Source: Lachnospiraceae bacterium (GTDB lineage: Bacteria > Bacillota_A > Clostridia > Lachnospirales > Lachnospiraceae). Taken from it: DNA of 64,000 nt. The translations under genes were made by a program, and so were the position numbers. Below are positions 26,120 to 36,264 of this stretch, one piece after another. The DNA lies in assembly GCA_021770615.1 (NCBI GenBank), contig JAETQR010000002.1, positions 79,471 to 143,470 on the forward strand. Direction: 5' to 3'. The first letter of the stretch is position 1. Each line of letters begins with the position of its first letter. The notes below the pieces were generated by a model. That model saw nothing but the letters and a program-made list of their open reading frames with translations, was not told where the DNA came from and ran no database searches.

Positions 26120-28579
26120 TTATTGCACTTTTGATATGTGAACCTGTTTATCCTTCAGTGAAATTTTTACGGTATCGCCAATACTTACCTTTCCATTGAC
26201 CACCTCTTCAGCGAGCCGGTCCTCGATCTGGTTCTGGATCGCCCTTCGGAGCGGCCTTGCGCCATAATCTTTATCAAACCCTTTATCCGCTACAAATTCA
26301 ATGACATTTTTTCCATATCGCAGTGTAATATCCATCTGGGTCTTTACCCTTTTCTTAAATGATCCGAGCATATTTTTTGCGATATCATATATATTTTCTT
26401 TCGTAAGAGCATGGAACACGATGATCTCATCAATACGGTTGATAAATTCCGGTTTAAATGTGTGTTTTACCTCTTCCATAACCCCTTCCTTCATCCTCTT
26501 GTGCTCCTGTTCTGTATCCTCACTCTGGAGAAATCCAAGGGTTTTCGGTGAAATGATGCGGTTCGCACCTGCATTCGAGGTCATGATAATGACCGTATTT
26601 TTAAAATCAACTTTTCTCCCCTGTGCATCGGTCAGATGCCCATCCTCCAAAATCTGTAAAAGCATGTTAAACACATCCGGATGCGCCTTTTCAATCTCAT
26701 CAAATAATAATACGGAATACGGGTTCTGGCGCACTTTTTCACTGAGCTGCCCACCCTCTTCATAGCCTACATATCCCGGAGGGGATCCGACCATTTTCGA
26801 TACACTGTGTTTTTCCATATATTCTGACATATCCACCCGGATGATATCTTTTTCCGAGCCAAATACCGCTTCGGCCAATGCCTTGGAAAGCTCTGTCTTT
26901 CCCACTCCGGTCGGCCCAAGGAATAAGAACGAACCGATCGGACGTCCGGGATCCTTTAAACCTACCCGGCCTCTCCTGACCGCACGGGATACAGCTTCCA
27001 CTGCCTCATCCTGCCCGACCACACGCTCATGCAGGATGCGTTCTAACTTCTGCAGCCGTTTTGTCTCATCTTTTTCCAGGCGGCTCACCGGGATCTTCGT
27101 CCACTTTGCAACGATTTCCGTAATATGCTGTTCCGTTAATACATTATCCTTTTTCTTCTGCTTTTTCTGCCACTTTTTCTGCTCTTCTTCAAATTCTTTC
27201 CGGGCCTCCTGCTCCTGTGCATGGATCGAGAGCACCAGATCCATATCGCCCTTTATCAATGCCTTTTCCTTGGATTCTTCCAAATCCCATATTTTCTCTT
27301 CCAGCCGGGAAAAAATCTGATCCCGTTTCAACACACGGGCCAGGCGCAGCTTCGCAGACGCCTCATCCATCAGGTCGATCGCCTTGTCAGGAAGAAACCG
27401 GTCATTGATATACCGGTCTGACAATTTTACCGCTGCCTCCACTGCCTCATCACTGATCTTTATCCTGTGATACGCCTCATACTGGCTCTTTAACCCCCGG
27501 AGCATGCTCACCGTCTGCACGACAGTCGGTTCCTCAACAACAACCGGCTGAAATCTCCGCTCAAGGGCGGCATCTTTCTCGATCCTTTTACGGTATTCGT
27601 CCCTTGTCGTAGCTCCGATCACCTGGATCTCCCCGCGGGAAAGAGACGGCTTCAGTATATTTGAGGCATCAAGCGCCCCTTCTGCACCCCCGGCGCCGAT
27701 CACTGTATGGAGTTCATCGATAAACAATATAACATTTCTGGCAGATACCGCCTCTTTTATCGCACGCTTGATCCTCTCCTCAAACTCACCACGATACTTG
27801 GAACCTGCCACCATCCCGGAAAGATCAAGAGAAAGGATACGCTTTCCGATCATCGTCTCCGGCACGGAATTTTCAGCGATACGGATAGCAAGCCCTTCTG
27901 CGACCGCCGTTTTCCCCACACCTGGTTCTCCTACCAGACACGGGTTATTTTTCGTCCGCCTGCTCAGGATCTCGATCACGCTCTCGATCTCATCTTCCCT
28001 GTCAAACACCGGATCCAGTTTTCCCTCTCTGGCATACTCGACCAGATCTCTTGAGTACTGGTCCAGGACAGCCGTATTCGACCGTCCCCGCCTGCCTCCG
28101 TTCCCCCGGCTGTTTGCAAACTCTGCCTTCGCCGCATTCAGATCTGCACCGATCGTAAGAATGGCATCCACATACATTTTCTGCACATTTGCCCGAAGAG
28201 ACTCTAAAATAGCAGATGCACCGGTATCCCTGGATTTAAGGATGGCAAGAAATAAGTGCTCCGTTCCGATCTTTTCATCTTCATTTTTGTCTGCAATCTG
28301 CTCCGCTGCCAAAACGGTCTCCTCCAGCCTCGGCGTAATATCGCAGTCACTCTGGACGACATTCTCCACTCCTCTTCCGGCACTGAGATCCTGAAGTGCC
28401 TGCAGCATCACTGATTTTTTAATGCCGTTCTCTTTCAGTATTCTGGATGCCGTCCCGCTTACGGCCATCAGGCCATAGAGCAAATGTTCTGTCCCGATGG
28501 CAGTCGTCCCCATCTTGGCTGCCACCTCGCCTGCTTTATTTAACGCTCTTTCCGCATTCGCTGTAAAATCTCTTCTCAC
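26120..28579 (-). CDS. clpC: ATP-dependent Clp protease ATP-binding subunit ClpC
   Basis: This 819-residue Hsp100 protein has two N-terminal Clp_N repeats (1-150), AAA1 with Walker A GEPGVGKT near 218, a coiled-coil/UVR-type middle domain (about 410-470), AAA2 with GPTGVGKT near 555, and a C-terminal D2-small domain. It unfolds substrates for ClpP in protein quality control. The start is GTG 28579 with AAAGGA about 10 nt upstream. In many Bacillota clpC follows ctsR-mcsA-mcsB; here those genes are absent, and the upstream neighbour is a cohesin-like surface protein. No CtsR heptad repeat was seen in the 38-bp gap. Confidence 0.93.
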   Translation of the reverse strand: MRRDFTANAERALNKAGEVAAKMGTTAIGTEHLLYGLMAVSGTASRILKENGIKKSVMLQALQDLSAGRGVENVVQSDCDITPRLEETVLAAEQIADKNEDEKIGTEHLFLAILKSRDTGASAILESLRANVQKMYVDAILTIGADLNAAKAEFANSRGNGGRRGRSNTAVLDQYSRDLVEYAREGKLDPVFDREDEIESVIEILSRRTKNNPCLVGEPGVGKTAVAEGLAIRIAENSVPETMIGKRILSLDLSGMVAGSKYRGEFEERIKRAIKEAVSARNVILFIDELHTVIGAGGAEGALDASNILKPSLSRGEIQVIGATTRDEYRKRIEKDAALERRFQPVVVEEPTVVQTVSMLRGLKSQYEAYHRIKISDEAVEAAVKLSDRYINDRFLPDKAIDLMDEASAKLRLARVLKRDQIFSRLEEKIWDLEESKEKALIKGDMDLVLSIHAQEQEARKEFEEEQKKWQKKQKKKDNVLTEQHITEIVAKWTKIPVSRLEKDETKRLQKLERILHERVVGQDEAVEAVSRAVRRGRVGLKDPGRPIGSFLFLGPTGVGKTELSKALAEAVFGSEKDIIRVDMSEYMEKHSVSKMVGSPPGYVGYEEGGQLSEKVRQNPYSVLLFDEIEKAHPDVFNMLLQILEDGHLTDAQGRKVDFKNTVIIMTSNAGANRIISPKTLGFLQSEDTEQEHKRMKEGVMEEVKHTFKPEFINRIDEIIVFHALTKENIYDIAKNMLGSFKKRVKTQMDITLRYGKNVIEFVADKGFDKDYGARPLRRAIQNQIEDRLAEEVVNGKVSIGDTVKISLKDKQVHISKVQ

Positions 28580-28617
28580 TTTTTATATTTCCTTTCTTCA
28601 CACCGGAACAATACTGG

Positions 28618-29913
28618 CTAAAAATCCATATCATCCAGTTCCTTTTTTCCCCTGCTAAGCCTTTTTCTCAATACCATATTCAGTATAACGATCAGAAGTG
28701 CAATGACCATTACCATCAAAACGATAAGGACTGCATACAGCCACGCATTGGAATCGATCTCCACATCCTCTGAGACCGTTCCGCCTTTATTTACCTTCTG
28801 GGTCATCGTTCCCGTGTAACGTTGTATCGTCTTTTCCTGCCGGTCATACTGATAGAGCGTAGGCTCTGTCCCTGCCCCCTTCAGATACATCAAAAGATAA
28901 TTGTTATCCAAATCATTCTCCATCGTATATGCTGTTACATTTTTCCCCTCCAGATCCACCGACGTTTTTACATAACCGGACGGTATGACCGTTTCATCTT
29001 CCACATTCACGACTTCAAACTGATACTGGTTCTGGATATAAATCGATCCTTCTTTCTCATAGACCGAAAACGTAATATCTGAATTTCCCTTTTCTTCCTG
29101 TTCACGTACTTTCGTCTCTGACTCGCTCTCTTTCAGGACTTTGATCTTAAAGACACGCTTGTCCCCGGATTCTGCAGTCACAACGACCTTTATATCATTT
29201 TCACCTACAAGAAGTTCTTCATTGTCTTTTATCCTGACGATCGATTTTTTATTGGAGGCAATATAATTAAAATACAGGATACTCGTGTTACAGTCAACCT
29301 TAACTGTATAATCAAGCACATTTGTATCAAATTCCGGCGTCATGGAAAGACAGTTAAAACGCAACGATTTCAGTTTATTATTCGTGCTGAGTGCCGGTTC
29401 CGGCGTCTCCGCCGGAGAAGGTGTTCCCCCCGCTTCGGATGGAGTCTGTGGTTCCTCCCCGGCCGCTGCTTTCACACTGACAGAAAGCCGGTTTGAAGAT
29501 ATGGAAAATTTTGTCCCCGAGGCATCACTCACCGCCACGCCGCTGTCCGGCTCTACCATACCGGCACCGGCCATGAGAGCCTTGAATTTAAGGGAATAGG
29601 TACGTTTCTTTACCTCATCGCTGTTTCTGACGGAGGATATGTGAAGGACACCATTTCCACCGCTCACTTTTTTCCCACCCTCAACAAATTCCATTACCTC
29701 TGCATCATAGAGGACATCCATCTCCACATCACTAAATTTTTCGGAAGAATCTACCCGGCATATGACAGTGAATTCATCTCCTTCCTGAATGTCCTGTTTA
29801 TCGACAGTGAATTCCACCGACGCACTTGCCGCATAAGCGGTCCGGTCAGACAGATAAACTGCCATAACTGCCATAAAAAATATTATCGTATAGCCTGCTA
29901 TCTTTCTTATCAT
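28618..29913 (-). CDS. Membrane-anchored cohesin and cadherin-like domain protein
   Basis: This 431-residue exported protein has a signal peptide (1-28, ending AYA) and a cohesin-type beta domain (about 30-145). A Pro/Glu linker (about 150-175) and a Cadherin-like_b-sandwich domain (about 180-265) follow. A further domain of about 110 residues precedes a C-terminal transmembrane helix (about 391-415) with a short basic tail. Start 29913 is supported by GGGGAAG and the signal peptide; the ORF opens further upstream at 29994. Cohesins bind dockerins in cellulosomes, but single cohesin folds occur in other surface proteins. No dockerin was recognised here, so a carbohydrate-complex role is only possible. 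Confidence 0.78.
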   Translation of the reverse strand: MIRKIAGYTIIFFMAVMAVYLSDRTAYAASASVEFTVDKQDIQEGDEFTVICRVDSSEKFSDVEMDVLYDAEVMEFVEGGKKVSGGNGVLHISSVRNSDEVKKRTYSLKFKALMAGAGMVEPDSGVAVSDASGTKFSISSNRLSVSVKAAAGEEPQTPSEAGGTPSPAETPEPALSTNNKLKSLRFNCLSMTPEFDTNVLDYTVKVDCNTSILYFNYIASNKKSIVRIKDNEELLVGENDIKVVVTAESGDKRVFKIKVLKESESETKVREQEEKGNSDITFSVYEKEGSIYIQNQYQFEVVNVEDETVIPSGYVKTSVDLEGKNVTAYTMENDLDNNYLLMYLKGAGTEPTLYQYDRQEKTIQRYTGTMTQKVNKGGTVSEDVEIDSNAWLYAVLIVLMVMVIALLIVILNMVLRKRLSRGKKELDDMDF

Positions 29914-29975
29914 AACTTCCCCATTTCCGCAAAATGAACTTTCGTTCACTTCCGCTCTGTCATTACACAAGATTT

Positions 29976-31910
29976 TTATTTGGGAGCCGCACAAACTCCA
30001 TCGGGCATATTTTCATACACCGGTATGGAAAATACAAGAGGAACGGAATCCAGCATTCCGTTATAGGCATTCTTCGTCTTAAGAGCCTCCGAGTTCGCCG
30101 CCTCTACATTTGTCATGTACTGATGATTATACGTATTGGTAGCTGTCACATTAAACTTCTGCAGATAACCCGTGTTCTGGCCTCTGTTGATATAATTGCT
30201 TCCGATATACATACCTCCACCGACGATCGAGCGGTAGCGGTTATTCCATGGCCGGAGAAATGTCGTCCCCTCACTTGCCCATTTAAGACCATTCAATGCG
30301 GGAGCGGCGCCGCTGTAAGCACCGATATTATAAAAGTTAAAGATTCCCGGATAACTTTCTGTCGTTCCCGTCACGGCGATACTCGTCGTCGTCGCACTGG
30401 TCACGACCTCCTGCTTGGAACGGGAAGCAAGATGATACGGACTGACGCCGGACTCCCTTGCCGCATCTAAAAATGCTGCAGCATAACTTGTCTGCTTTTC
30501 CGTCCCGGTCACGTCATCGATATACGTAAACGTCGCATTGGCAAACGGTGTATTCGATAAGATCTGGTTCACACCTGCAAGCGTCTGGTACTGGGCCTGA
30601 TATTCCAACATCTCAAACTGGAAGATCGCATCTGTCGTCAGGAAGTTTCTGGGATCCATATAATACATGATCGCCTCACGGGAAGCAGCCACCCACGTAC
30701 TGCCATCAAATACTTTCCATTTTCCGGTCTCGGCATCATAAGCTCCTTCCTCCATGGATTTCCACGCCGCCGACTTGGAATTTGAAATCAGGTTCAAACC
30801 AAGCTTTGATTCTCCCGCCACGGCAGTATTCCAGTCGATTCCGGTCTTAAATGCCGTAAACTGCCAGTATGGATAAGCCGCGTGGAGTTTTCTCAGGGAT
30901 TCCTTATAAGAATCCGGGAAGCCCTGTCTCACCAGCTCCTCCTCAAACTCTTTCTCACTCAGAACCGTCACGGCGACTTTTTTCTGCACTCTCGTCTTCG
31001 CCAGCTTGATGTACTTAGCCTGTACATACCCCTTGTAAGTCTTACCATAATAATCAAAGGAGATCTGATACCACTGTTTCTTTTTTACTGTCCTGACTTT
31101 AATAACATTGATATACTGTTTTTTAGCAAGTACCATGACCCGCCCGTTGACTTTATAATAAGGTTTTGAATTTCCCGGCTGCTTTCTCACCCTCAGAGCT
31201 GTCTTTACACCTGTGACAACGCCGCCAACCGGCTTTTTCGGTACGGGCTTTATGTCCGTACTCTTTATGTAGCCCTTTCTCATCTTCTTATTATAACGGA
31301 ATTTGATCTTAAACCACTTTGTTTTTCCTTTTGTCTTCTCTGCTATTATTTTTACACTTTTATTCTTTTTTAAAACAACCTTTTTCTTTTTAACTACCAT
31401 CGTCTTTCCCGATGTGTTTTTCCGGATCACCGATTCCTTCAGCAATTTGGCAGACACATTGATCTTCTTATAGGTCGTCTTGGTACGGTACACCGTGACC
31501 GGGGTACTCTGCGGTACTGCTGTCGGCGCCGGCGTAGCAGGCTGTGGCGTAACAGAAGGTGACGGCGATGCCGGAACACCTGCCGGAGATGCCGATGGCA
31601 CGGCATCAAATGTGATATATGTCCCCGCCACATATCCCTCCTGACCATTGTAGACGATCTTATACCATGCCCCATTATGATCCGAACCGGCGGCTGTATC
31701 TGTCACCGTGACCTGGCTCCCGTTCGGGATCTCAGCAACTACCGGAAAAGCAGTCCCCACACCGGATCTCATATTCAGCGGACTCCCCTTTGTCACGACG
31801 GTTCCCGTCTGGTCTGCATATGCCGTCTGCGCACCGGTATACCATGCAAATATACCACACATCATTATACAGATCACTGTACAAATCAACACATTTCTCT
31901 TCATAATCAT
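29976..31910 (-). CDS. Secreted SH3-domain beta-N-acetylglucosaminidase (wall hydrolase)
   Basis: This 644-residue exported protein has a signal peptide (about 1-32), an SH3b domain (about 35-95, LNMRSGVGTAFPVV), and a Pro/Ala/Thr linker. Two more SH3-like, Lys-rich wall-binding segments extend to about residue 305. A C-terminal glucosaminidase domain follows, with the pattern AARESGVSPYHLASRSKQEV near 475 containing the likely catalytic Glu. It should cleave peptidoglycan glycan strands outside the cell. ATG 31910 has AAAGGA five nt upstream. It lies between a methyltransferase gene and the cohesin protein gene, 62 bp upstream of the latter, and may be co-transcribed with it. Confidence 0.82.
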   Translation of the reverse strand: MIMKRNVLICTVICIMMCGIFAWYTGAQTAYADQTGTVVTKGSPLNMRSGVGTAFPVVAEIPNGSQVTVTDTAAGSDHNGAWYKIVYNGQEGYVAGTYITFDAVPSASPAGVPASPSPSVTPQPATPAPTAVPQSTPVTVYRTKTTYKKINVSAKLLKESVIRKNTSGKTMVVKKKKVVLKKNKSVKIIAEKTKGKTKWFKIKFRYNKKMRKGYIKSTDIKPVPKKPVGGVVTGVKTALRVRKQPGNSKPYYKVNGRVMVLAKKQYINVIKVRTVKKKQWYQISFDYYGKTYKGYVQAKYIKLAKTRVQKKVAVTVLSEKEFEEELVRQGFPDSYKESLRKLHAAYPYWQFTAFKTGIDWNTAVAGESKLGLNLISNSKSAAWKSMEEGAYDAETGKWKVFDGSTWVAASREAIMYYMDPRNFLTTDAIFQFEMLEYQAQYQTLAGVNQILSNTPFANATFTYIDDVTGTEKQTSYAAAFLDAARESGVSPYHLASRSKQEVVTSATTTSIAVTGTTESYPGIFNFYNIGAYSGAAPALNGLKWASEGTTFLRPWNNRYRSIVGGGMYIGSNYINRGQNTGYLQKFNVTATNTYNHQYMTNVEAANSEALKTKNAYNGMLDSVPLVFSIPVYENMPDGVCAAPK

Positions 31911-31969
31911 CGCATTCCTTTCCTGTATCACTGCCGGCAACAAACCGGCTTTTCCCGGTCCATGCCGTC

Positions 31970-32710
31970 TTATCTGTTTCTTACTGCTGCCATATATATT
32001 CTCTCATCTTCCGGAGCCGGAGATCCTGTCATATCCTCCCCAAAACAATCCTGAGGCTTAAGCCCGGCTTCTAAAAGAAGCTCTCTGACCCGCTCCACCT
32101 CATACGCTCTTTGCCTGTGACACTCATCGTACCGGTCATACCGGCCATCCTCACCGCAGAGGAACATTGTAAGAAGATATTCATTGATCTTTTCTGCGCT
32201 GTCATATTCATTATCCCAGATGGCCATATAATCTTCTTCGTCCTCCACACGGATCTGATTTCCCAGAACAGCCGAAAAACAATATTCCGTTTTCATATCA
32301 AAAAGGAAGATCCCATCCTCTGCCAGATGATCCCTGACATGGCAGAACGTATGCAGCAATTCCTCTTCTTCCAAAAGATAATTGATCGAGTCACATATAC
32401 ATAGTACCACATCTGCGGGCTTATGCAACGAAAAATCTGTCATATCCTGATTCAAATATAAAATTTTCCGGGAATTCTCCTGTTTTTGCGCTGCCACTGC
32501 GAGCATATCCGGCGAGAAGTCGATTCCCGTCACCTCATATCCGGCGTCCGAAAACCGCCTGCTCATCTCTCCGGTGCCACAGCCAAGCTCGCACAGGTGC
32601 CCGCTCTCTTTCCCATGACGTTTCAGATAGGAACACAGTTTCTGAAACCACTTATCATAGGGTATCTCCGACATCATCCGGTCATAAATACCCGCAAATT
32701 CTTTATACAT
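31970..32710 (-). CDS. Class I SAM-dependent methyltransferase
   Basis: This 246-residue protein has SAM-binding motif I ELGCGTGEMSRRF near residue 41, an acidic motif II (YEVTGIDFS), DMTDF as motif III and ICDSINYLL as motif IV. The opening MYKEFAGIYDRMM is typical of a widespread Bacillota group whose substrate is unknown. ATG 32710 follows GAGGG. It lies 23 bp behind addA and is probably the last gene of the addB-addA operon. Confidence 0.85.
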   Translation of the reverse strand: MYKEFAGIYDRMMSEIPYDKWFQKLCSYLKRHGKESGHLCELGCGTGEMSRRFSDAGYEVTGIDFSPDMLAVAAQKQENSRKILYLNQDMTDFSLHKPADVVLCICDSINYLLEEEELLHTFCHVRDHLAEDGIFLFDMKTEYCFSAVLGNQIRVEDEEDYMAIWDNEYDSAEKINEYLLTMFLCGEDGRYDRYDECHRQRAYEVERVRELLLEAGLKPQDCFGEDMTGSPAPEDERIYMAAVRNR

Positions 32711-32733
32711 ACTTCCCTCATTTCTGCAGGGCA

Positions 32734-35700
32734 TCAACGGATGTCAATCTCCTTGTTCAACGAAAACGAATACAGTACCTTTCGCACGACCTCTCTTCCG
32801 ATGATCCCATAAAGCGCTCTGGCGTACAGTTCCATCTGCTTTTGATATCTCTCGATGAGCACATGTTCCTGTCCCTCTTCCAGACGGTCTGTCTTATAGT
32901 CCATAAGGACGATGCCATTCTCCGTCTCATAAAATCCATCGATGATCCCCTGTACTAAGACCTCCTCGTCACCATCGGCATCCGGCAGAACCTCATCTGC
33001 ACGGACGCTGATGACAAAGGGCTGTTCCCGGTAAAGTTTTCCTGCTTTCCATGCTTCCCGCATTTCCTTTCCTAACGGTGTCTCAAAAAAGCGGATCAAT
33101 TTATCAAAATTGATATACGGCAATTCGTCCCGTCTCACTCTGCCCTCATCTGCCATATGCTCCAGTTCCTTTTTCAGCCCCTCTCCGGAGGGCTCTACTG
33201 AAAAATCGAGCCCGGACATGACCTGATGCCATATCGTACCATACCCGGCTCCGGCAAGCGCCTGATCTTCCTCCCCGTCCTCTCTGGCAAATGCCGGTAT
33301 GGGGGACTGGTTTTCAAGAGCATCCGAATACAAAACAGTGAATCCTTCTTCTTCACTCTCTTCCATTGAGCGCTTCTTGATCTCTGACACAGACAGCTTG
33401 GTAGGAATATCTTCTGCCTCTTCCTGCCGAAATCCATCGATCACACGGAGCATATCTCTTAACGGTTGATTATACGTAAAATTTGTGTCAAAATTGTTCA
33501 GCATCACCTCATCTGTGATGAGATCTGCCTGACGCCTTACTTCCGCTTGCTCCAGCTGCTCCGGCTCTACCTGGTTGATACAAAATAGTTTATTTCCCCG
33601 GACAGCAGGAAGCACCCAGTCAAAATAGCTTTTTGCCCGGATCCGCTGAAAATATCCGGTAGAATGCGGAATTTTTTTCCCATCAACACAGCCGGTCAAA
33701 ATCAGTTTTTCTTTCGCCCTTGTCATCGCCACATAAAGAACCCTGAGTTCCTCTCCCAAGTCGTCCTGAAGGTTCATTCTGGCGATTGACCGGTAAAATG
33801 TGTGATTGACCGAAATCCCTTTTTCATTATCCACGATCGGTGCGGCGATTCCCACATCGGGATTTAACATAAGAAATGGTTTTTTCCGTCCTCCCGAAAG
33901 ACCTCTTCCCATCCCTGCGATCACACACACCGGAAATTCAAGACCTTTGCTCTTGTGTATTGTCATGATACGGACTATATTTTCCCCGCCGCCGGGAAGA
34001 CTGGCCTCTCCGAGATCCTCCTCCCGCCTTTTGATCCCGCTGATATAGCGTACAAACTGATGCAGCCCTTTATAGGAAGTGCTGTCAAATTCTCTGGCCA
34101 CCTCCATCAGAAGATCCAGATTTGCCTTTCTCTGCGTCCCATTCCGCATTGCCATCAAAAGATAGTCGATATGGGTGCTCTCATAAATATCCTGAATGAT
34201 ATCCGCCACCGTGGCATACGTCATCTTTTCCCTGAATCTCCCAAGCTGGTCTAAAAAGTTCCTTATCTTTTCCCTCAGTCCATCCTCTTCACAATAAGAA
34301 AGAAGGGAATCATAAAAATCCTTTTTCTTTTCCTCTCCCCGTATGACCGCAAGCTCATCATCCGTAAACGCAAATGCCGGACTGCGCAAAACCGCTGCGA
34401 GCGGAATGTCCTGCCTCGGATTATCAATGATCTGAAACAGGCTGACCATGATGGAAATCTCCCGTGTATCAAAAAATCCCTGCGTATTTTCCATATGTAC
34501 GGGAATCCCTTCTGCTGTCAGCGCATCGTAGATCTGCTGCCCGATGGCTTTTGTACTCCTCGCCAGAATGACGATATCTCCATACTTTGCCGGACGGTAT
34601 TTCCCGTCCTCATACACATACAATGGATCCTCTTCACCGGTATACTCCCGGATCAGACCGGCGATCAGCTTCCCCTCATAGCTGCCATCCTCTCTCCCAT
34701 TGATTTCATATATGTCAATCCCCCCGGCAGTCCGTTTTTCGGTATCCGGAAATTCAGCCCCGGCACATAACCTGGCATCCTCGTCATACTCGACGCCTCC
34801 TAACTCCCGGTGCATGATCTTTTCAAAAACAGCATTGGTTCCCTCCAGTATGATATCCCGGCTCCGGAAATTCCTGCTCAGGTTCACCAGACGGTTTGGC
34901 TCTCCCTCGTTCGTACGATAACTTTCGAGTTTTTCCAGAAACAGGTCCGGTCTGGCCATACGAAAACGGTAAATACTCTGTTTGATATCACCTACCATAA
35001 AAAGATCGTGCCCGGAGACGACACTCCCTAAAAGCATATCCTGAACGAGATTACTATCCTGATACTCATCGATCATGATCTCAGCAAACTGCTCTGACAG
35101 TTCTTCTGCCGCATCGGTTCGTCTGGCATTTCCCTCCGGATCCTCTTCGATGAGGATTTCCATGGCCATCTGCTCAAGATCACTGAAATCCGCCAGTGAC
35201 CGCTCTGCTTTTTTTGCCTGAAACCGCTCCAGAAATTCTTCCGTGAGATGGATAAAGGCAAGAATGACACCCCGCATCTGCCGAAACTGCAAAACCTGCT
35301 CCTCAAACGTACAGTCAAAGAGCTCCCCTTTCAGCGTCTTGACTGCCTCCTTCACCGCATCTCTCATCTGTTTCACATTTTCTTTCAGCTCTTCATCACT
35401 GTCCGGCTGCTTTTTCCCCGGAAGCCTTCCAAAATGGATGAGTCTTATTTTTCTCCCGAGTTCCTCATAATCATTTTCCCCGCAAAGGGCAAAAAACTGC
35501 TCTTTCTCCTCAAAGAGCACCTCCCGGTACCAGAGCGGCCCGCCCGGTCGGTCGCACAATTCCAGCATAACCTGGTATTCTTCCAAAATCCCATTTAAAA
35601 CATTGTGTGTATAAGTGGTATTTCTCCTGACAAACTCAGAATCCCGGAACTCTTCCACCGTATCGATCTCCAGAAAACGCACCAGACGCTCAAGAAACTT

Positions 35701-36264
35701 TTTGGGAAATGGTTCACTCATCGCCTTGTCATACAACATAAAAATAAGCTCTTCGATCTCTTTATCGCTTTTTACAAACCGGCTCATGACCGCCATATCC
35801 ATGAATTCCGGAGAACCCTCTTCGTATTTTTCCTCAAGCAGTTCCTCCATCACATCTTCTCTTAAAAGCCCCATCTCGCTCTCTGTCCCTACCCGGTAGG
35901 CCGGATCCACCCCTGTCCGGTGGAAATAATTCTGTATCACATAGCCACAAAAACTATGTATCGTAGAAATCTGCGCCATCGGCACCAGCATAACCTGCCG
36001 TCTCAGGTGTTCATTCTCCGGATCTTTCTTAAGCGCCTCTTCCAACGCCTTTTGAAGCCGTTCTCTCATCTGTGCCGCTGCCGCTTTCGTAAATGTAACG
36101 ATCAGAAATTCATCGATATTGACCGGGTGCTCCGGGTCGGTGATGCGGGATAATATCCGCTCGATCAGCACAGCGGTCTTTCCGGAACCGGCTGCCGCGG
36201 AGACCAGGATACTGCAGTTTCTGAGCCCGATGACCTGTTGTTGTTCTTTCGTCCACTCCATCAT
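32734..36264 (-). CDS. addA: ATP-dependent helicase/nuclease subunit A
   Basis: This 1176-residue protein is a UvrD-type helicase with a C-terminal RecB-family nuclease. Walker A is AAAGSGKTAVLIERIL near residue 23; helicase motifs include MIDEYQDSNLVQ, GDIKQSIYRFR, MTIHKSKGLEFPV and VAMTRAKEKL. The nuclease motif GIIDGFYETENGIVLMDYKT is near 1115. With AddB it resects double-strand breaks and recognises Chi for recombination repair. The start ATGA overlaps the addB stop by 4 bp, indicating translational coupling, and AGGAGG lies upstream. Confidence 0.95.
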   Translation of the reverse strand: MMEWTKEQQQVIGLRNCSILVSAAAGSGKTAVLIERILSRITDPEHPVNIDEFLIVTFTKAAAAQMRERLQKALEEALKKDPENEHLRRQVMLVPMAQISTIHSFCGYVIQNYFHRTGVDPAYRVGTESEMGLLREDVMEELLEEKYEEGSPEFMDMAVMSRFVKSDKEIEELIFMLYDKAMSEPFPKKFLERLVRFLEIDTVEEFRDSEFVRRNTTYTHNVLNGILEEYQVMLELCDRPGGPLWYREVLFEEKEQFFALCGENDYEELGRKIRLIHFGRLPGKKQPDSDEELKENVKQMRDAVKEAVKTLKGELFDCTFEEQVLQFRQMRGVILAFIHLTEEFLERFQAKKAERSLADFSDLEQMAMEILIEEDPEGNARRTDAAEELSEQFAEIMIDEYQDSNLVQDMLLGSVVSGHDLFMVGDIKQSIYRFRMARPDLFLEKLESYRTNEGEPNRLVNLSRNFRSRDIILEGTNAVFEKIMHRELGGVEYDEDARLCAGAEFPDTEKRTAGGIDIYEINGREDGSYEGKLIAGLIREYTGEEDPLYVYEDGKYRPAKYGDIVILARSTKAIGQQIYDALTAEGIPVHMENTQGFFDTREISIMVSLFQIIDNPRQDIPLAAVLRSPAFAFTDDELAVIRGEEKKKDFYDSLLSYCEEDGLREKIRNFLDQLGRFREKMTYATVADIIQDIYESTHIDYLLMAMRNGTQRKANLDLLMEVAREFDSTSYKGLHQFVRYISGIKRREEDLGEASLPGGGENIVRIMTIHKSKGLEFPVCVIAGMGRGLSGGRKKPFLMLNPDVGIAAPIVDNEKGISVNHTFYRSIARMNLQDDLGEELRVLYVAMTRAKEKLILTGCVDGKKIPHSTGYFQRIRAKSYFDWVLPAVRGNKLFCINQVEPEQLEQAEVRRQADLITDEVMLNNFDTNFTYNQPLRDMLRVIDGFRQEEAEDIPTKLSVSEIKKRSMEESEEEGFTVLYSDALENQSPIPAFAREDGEEDQALAGAGYGTIWHQVMSGLDFSVEPSGEGLKKELEHMADEGRVRRDELPYINFDKLIRFFETPLGKEMREAWKAGKLYREQPFVISVRADEVLPDADGDEEVLVQGIIDGFYETENGIVLMDYKTDRLEEGQEHVLIERYQKQMELYARALYGIIGREVVRKVLYSFSLNKEIDIR

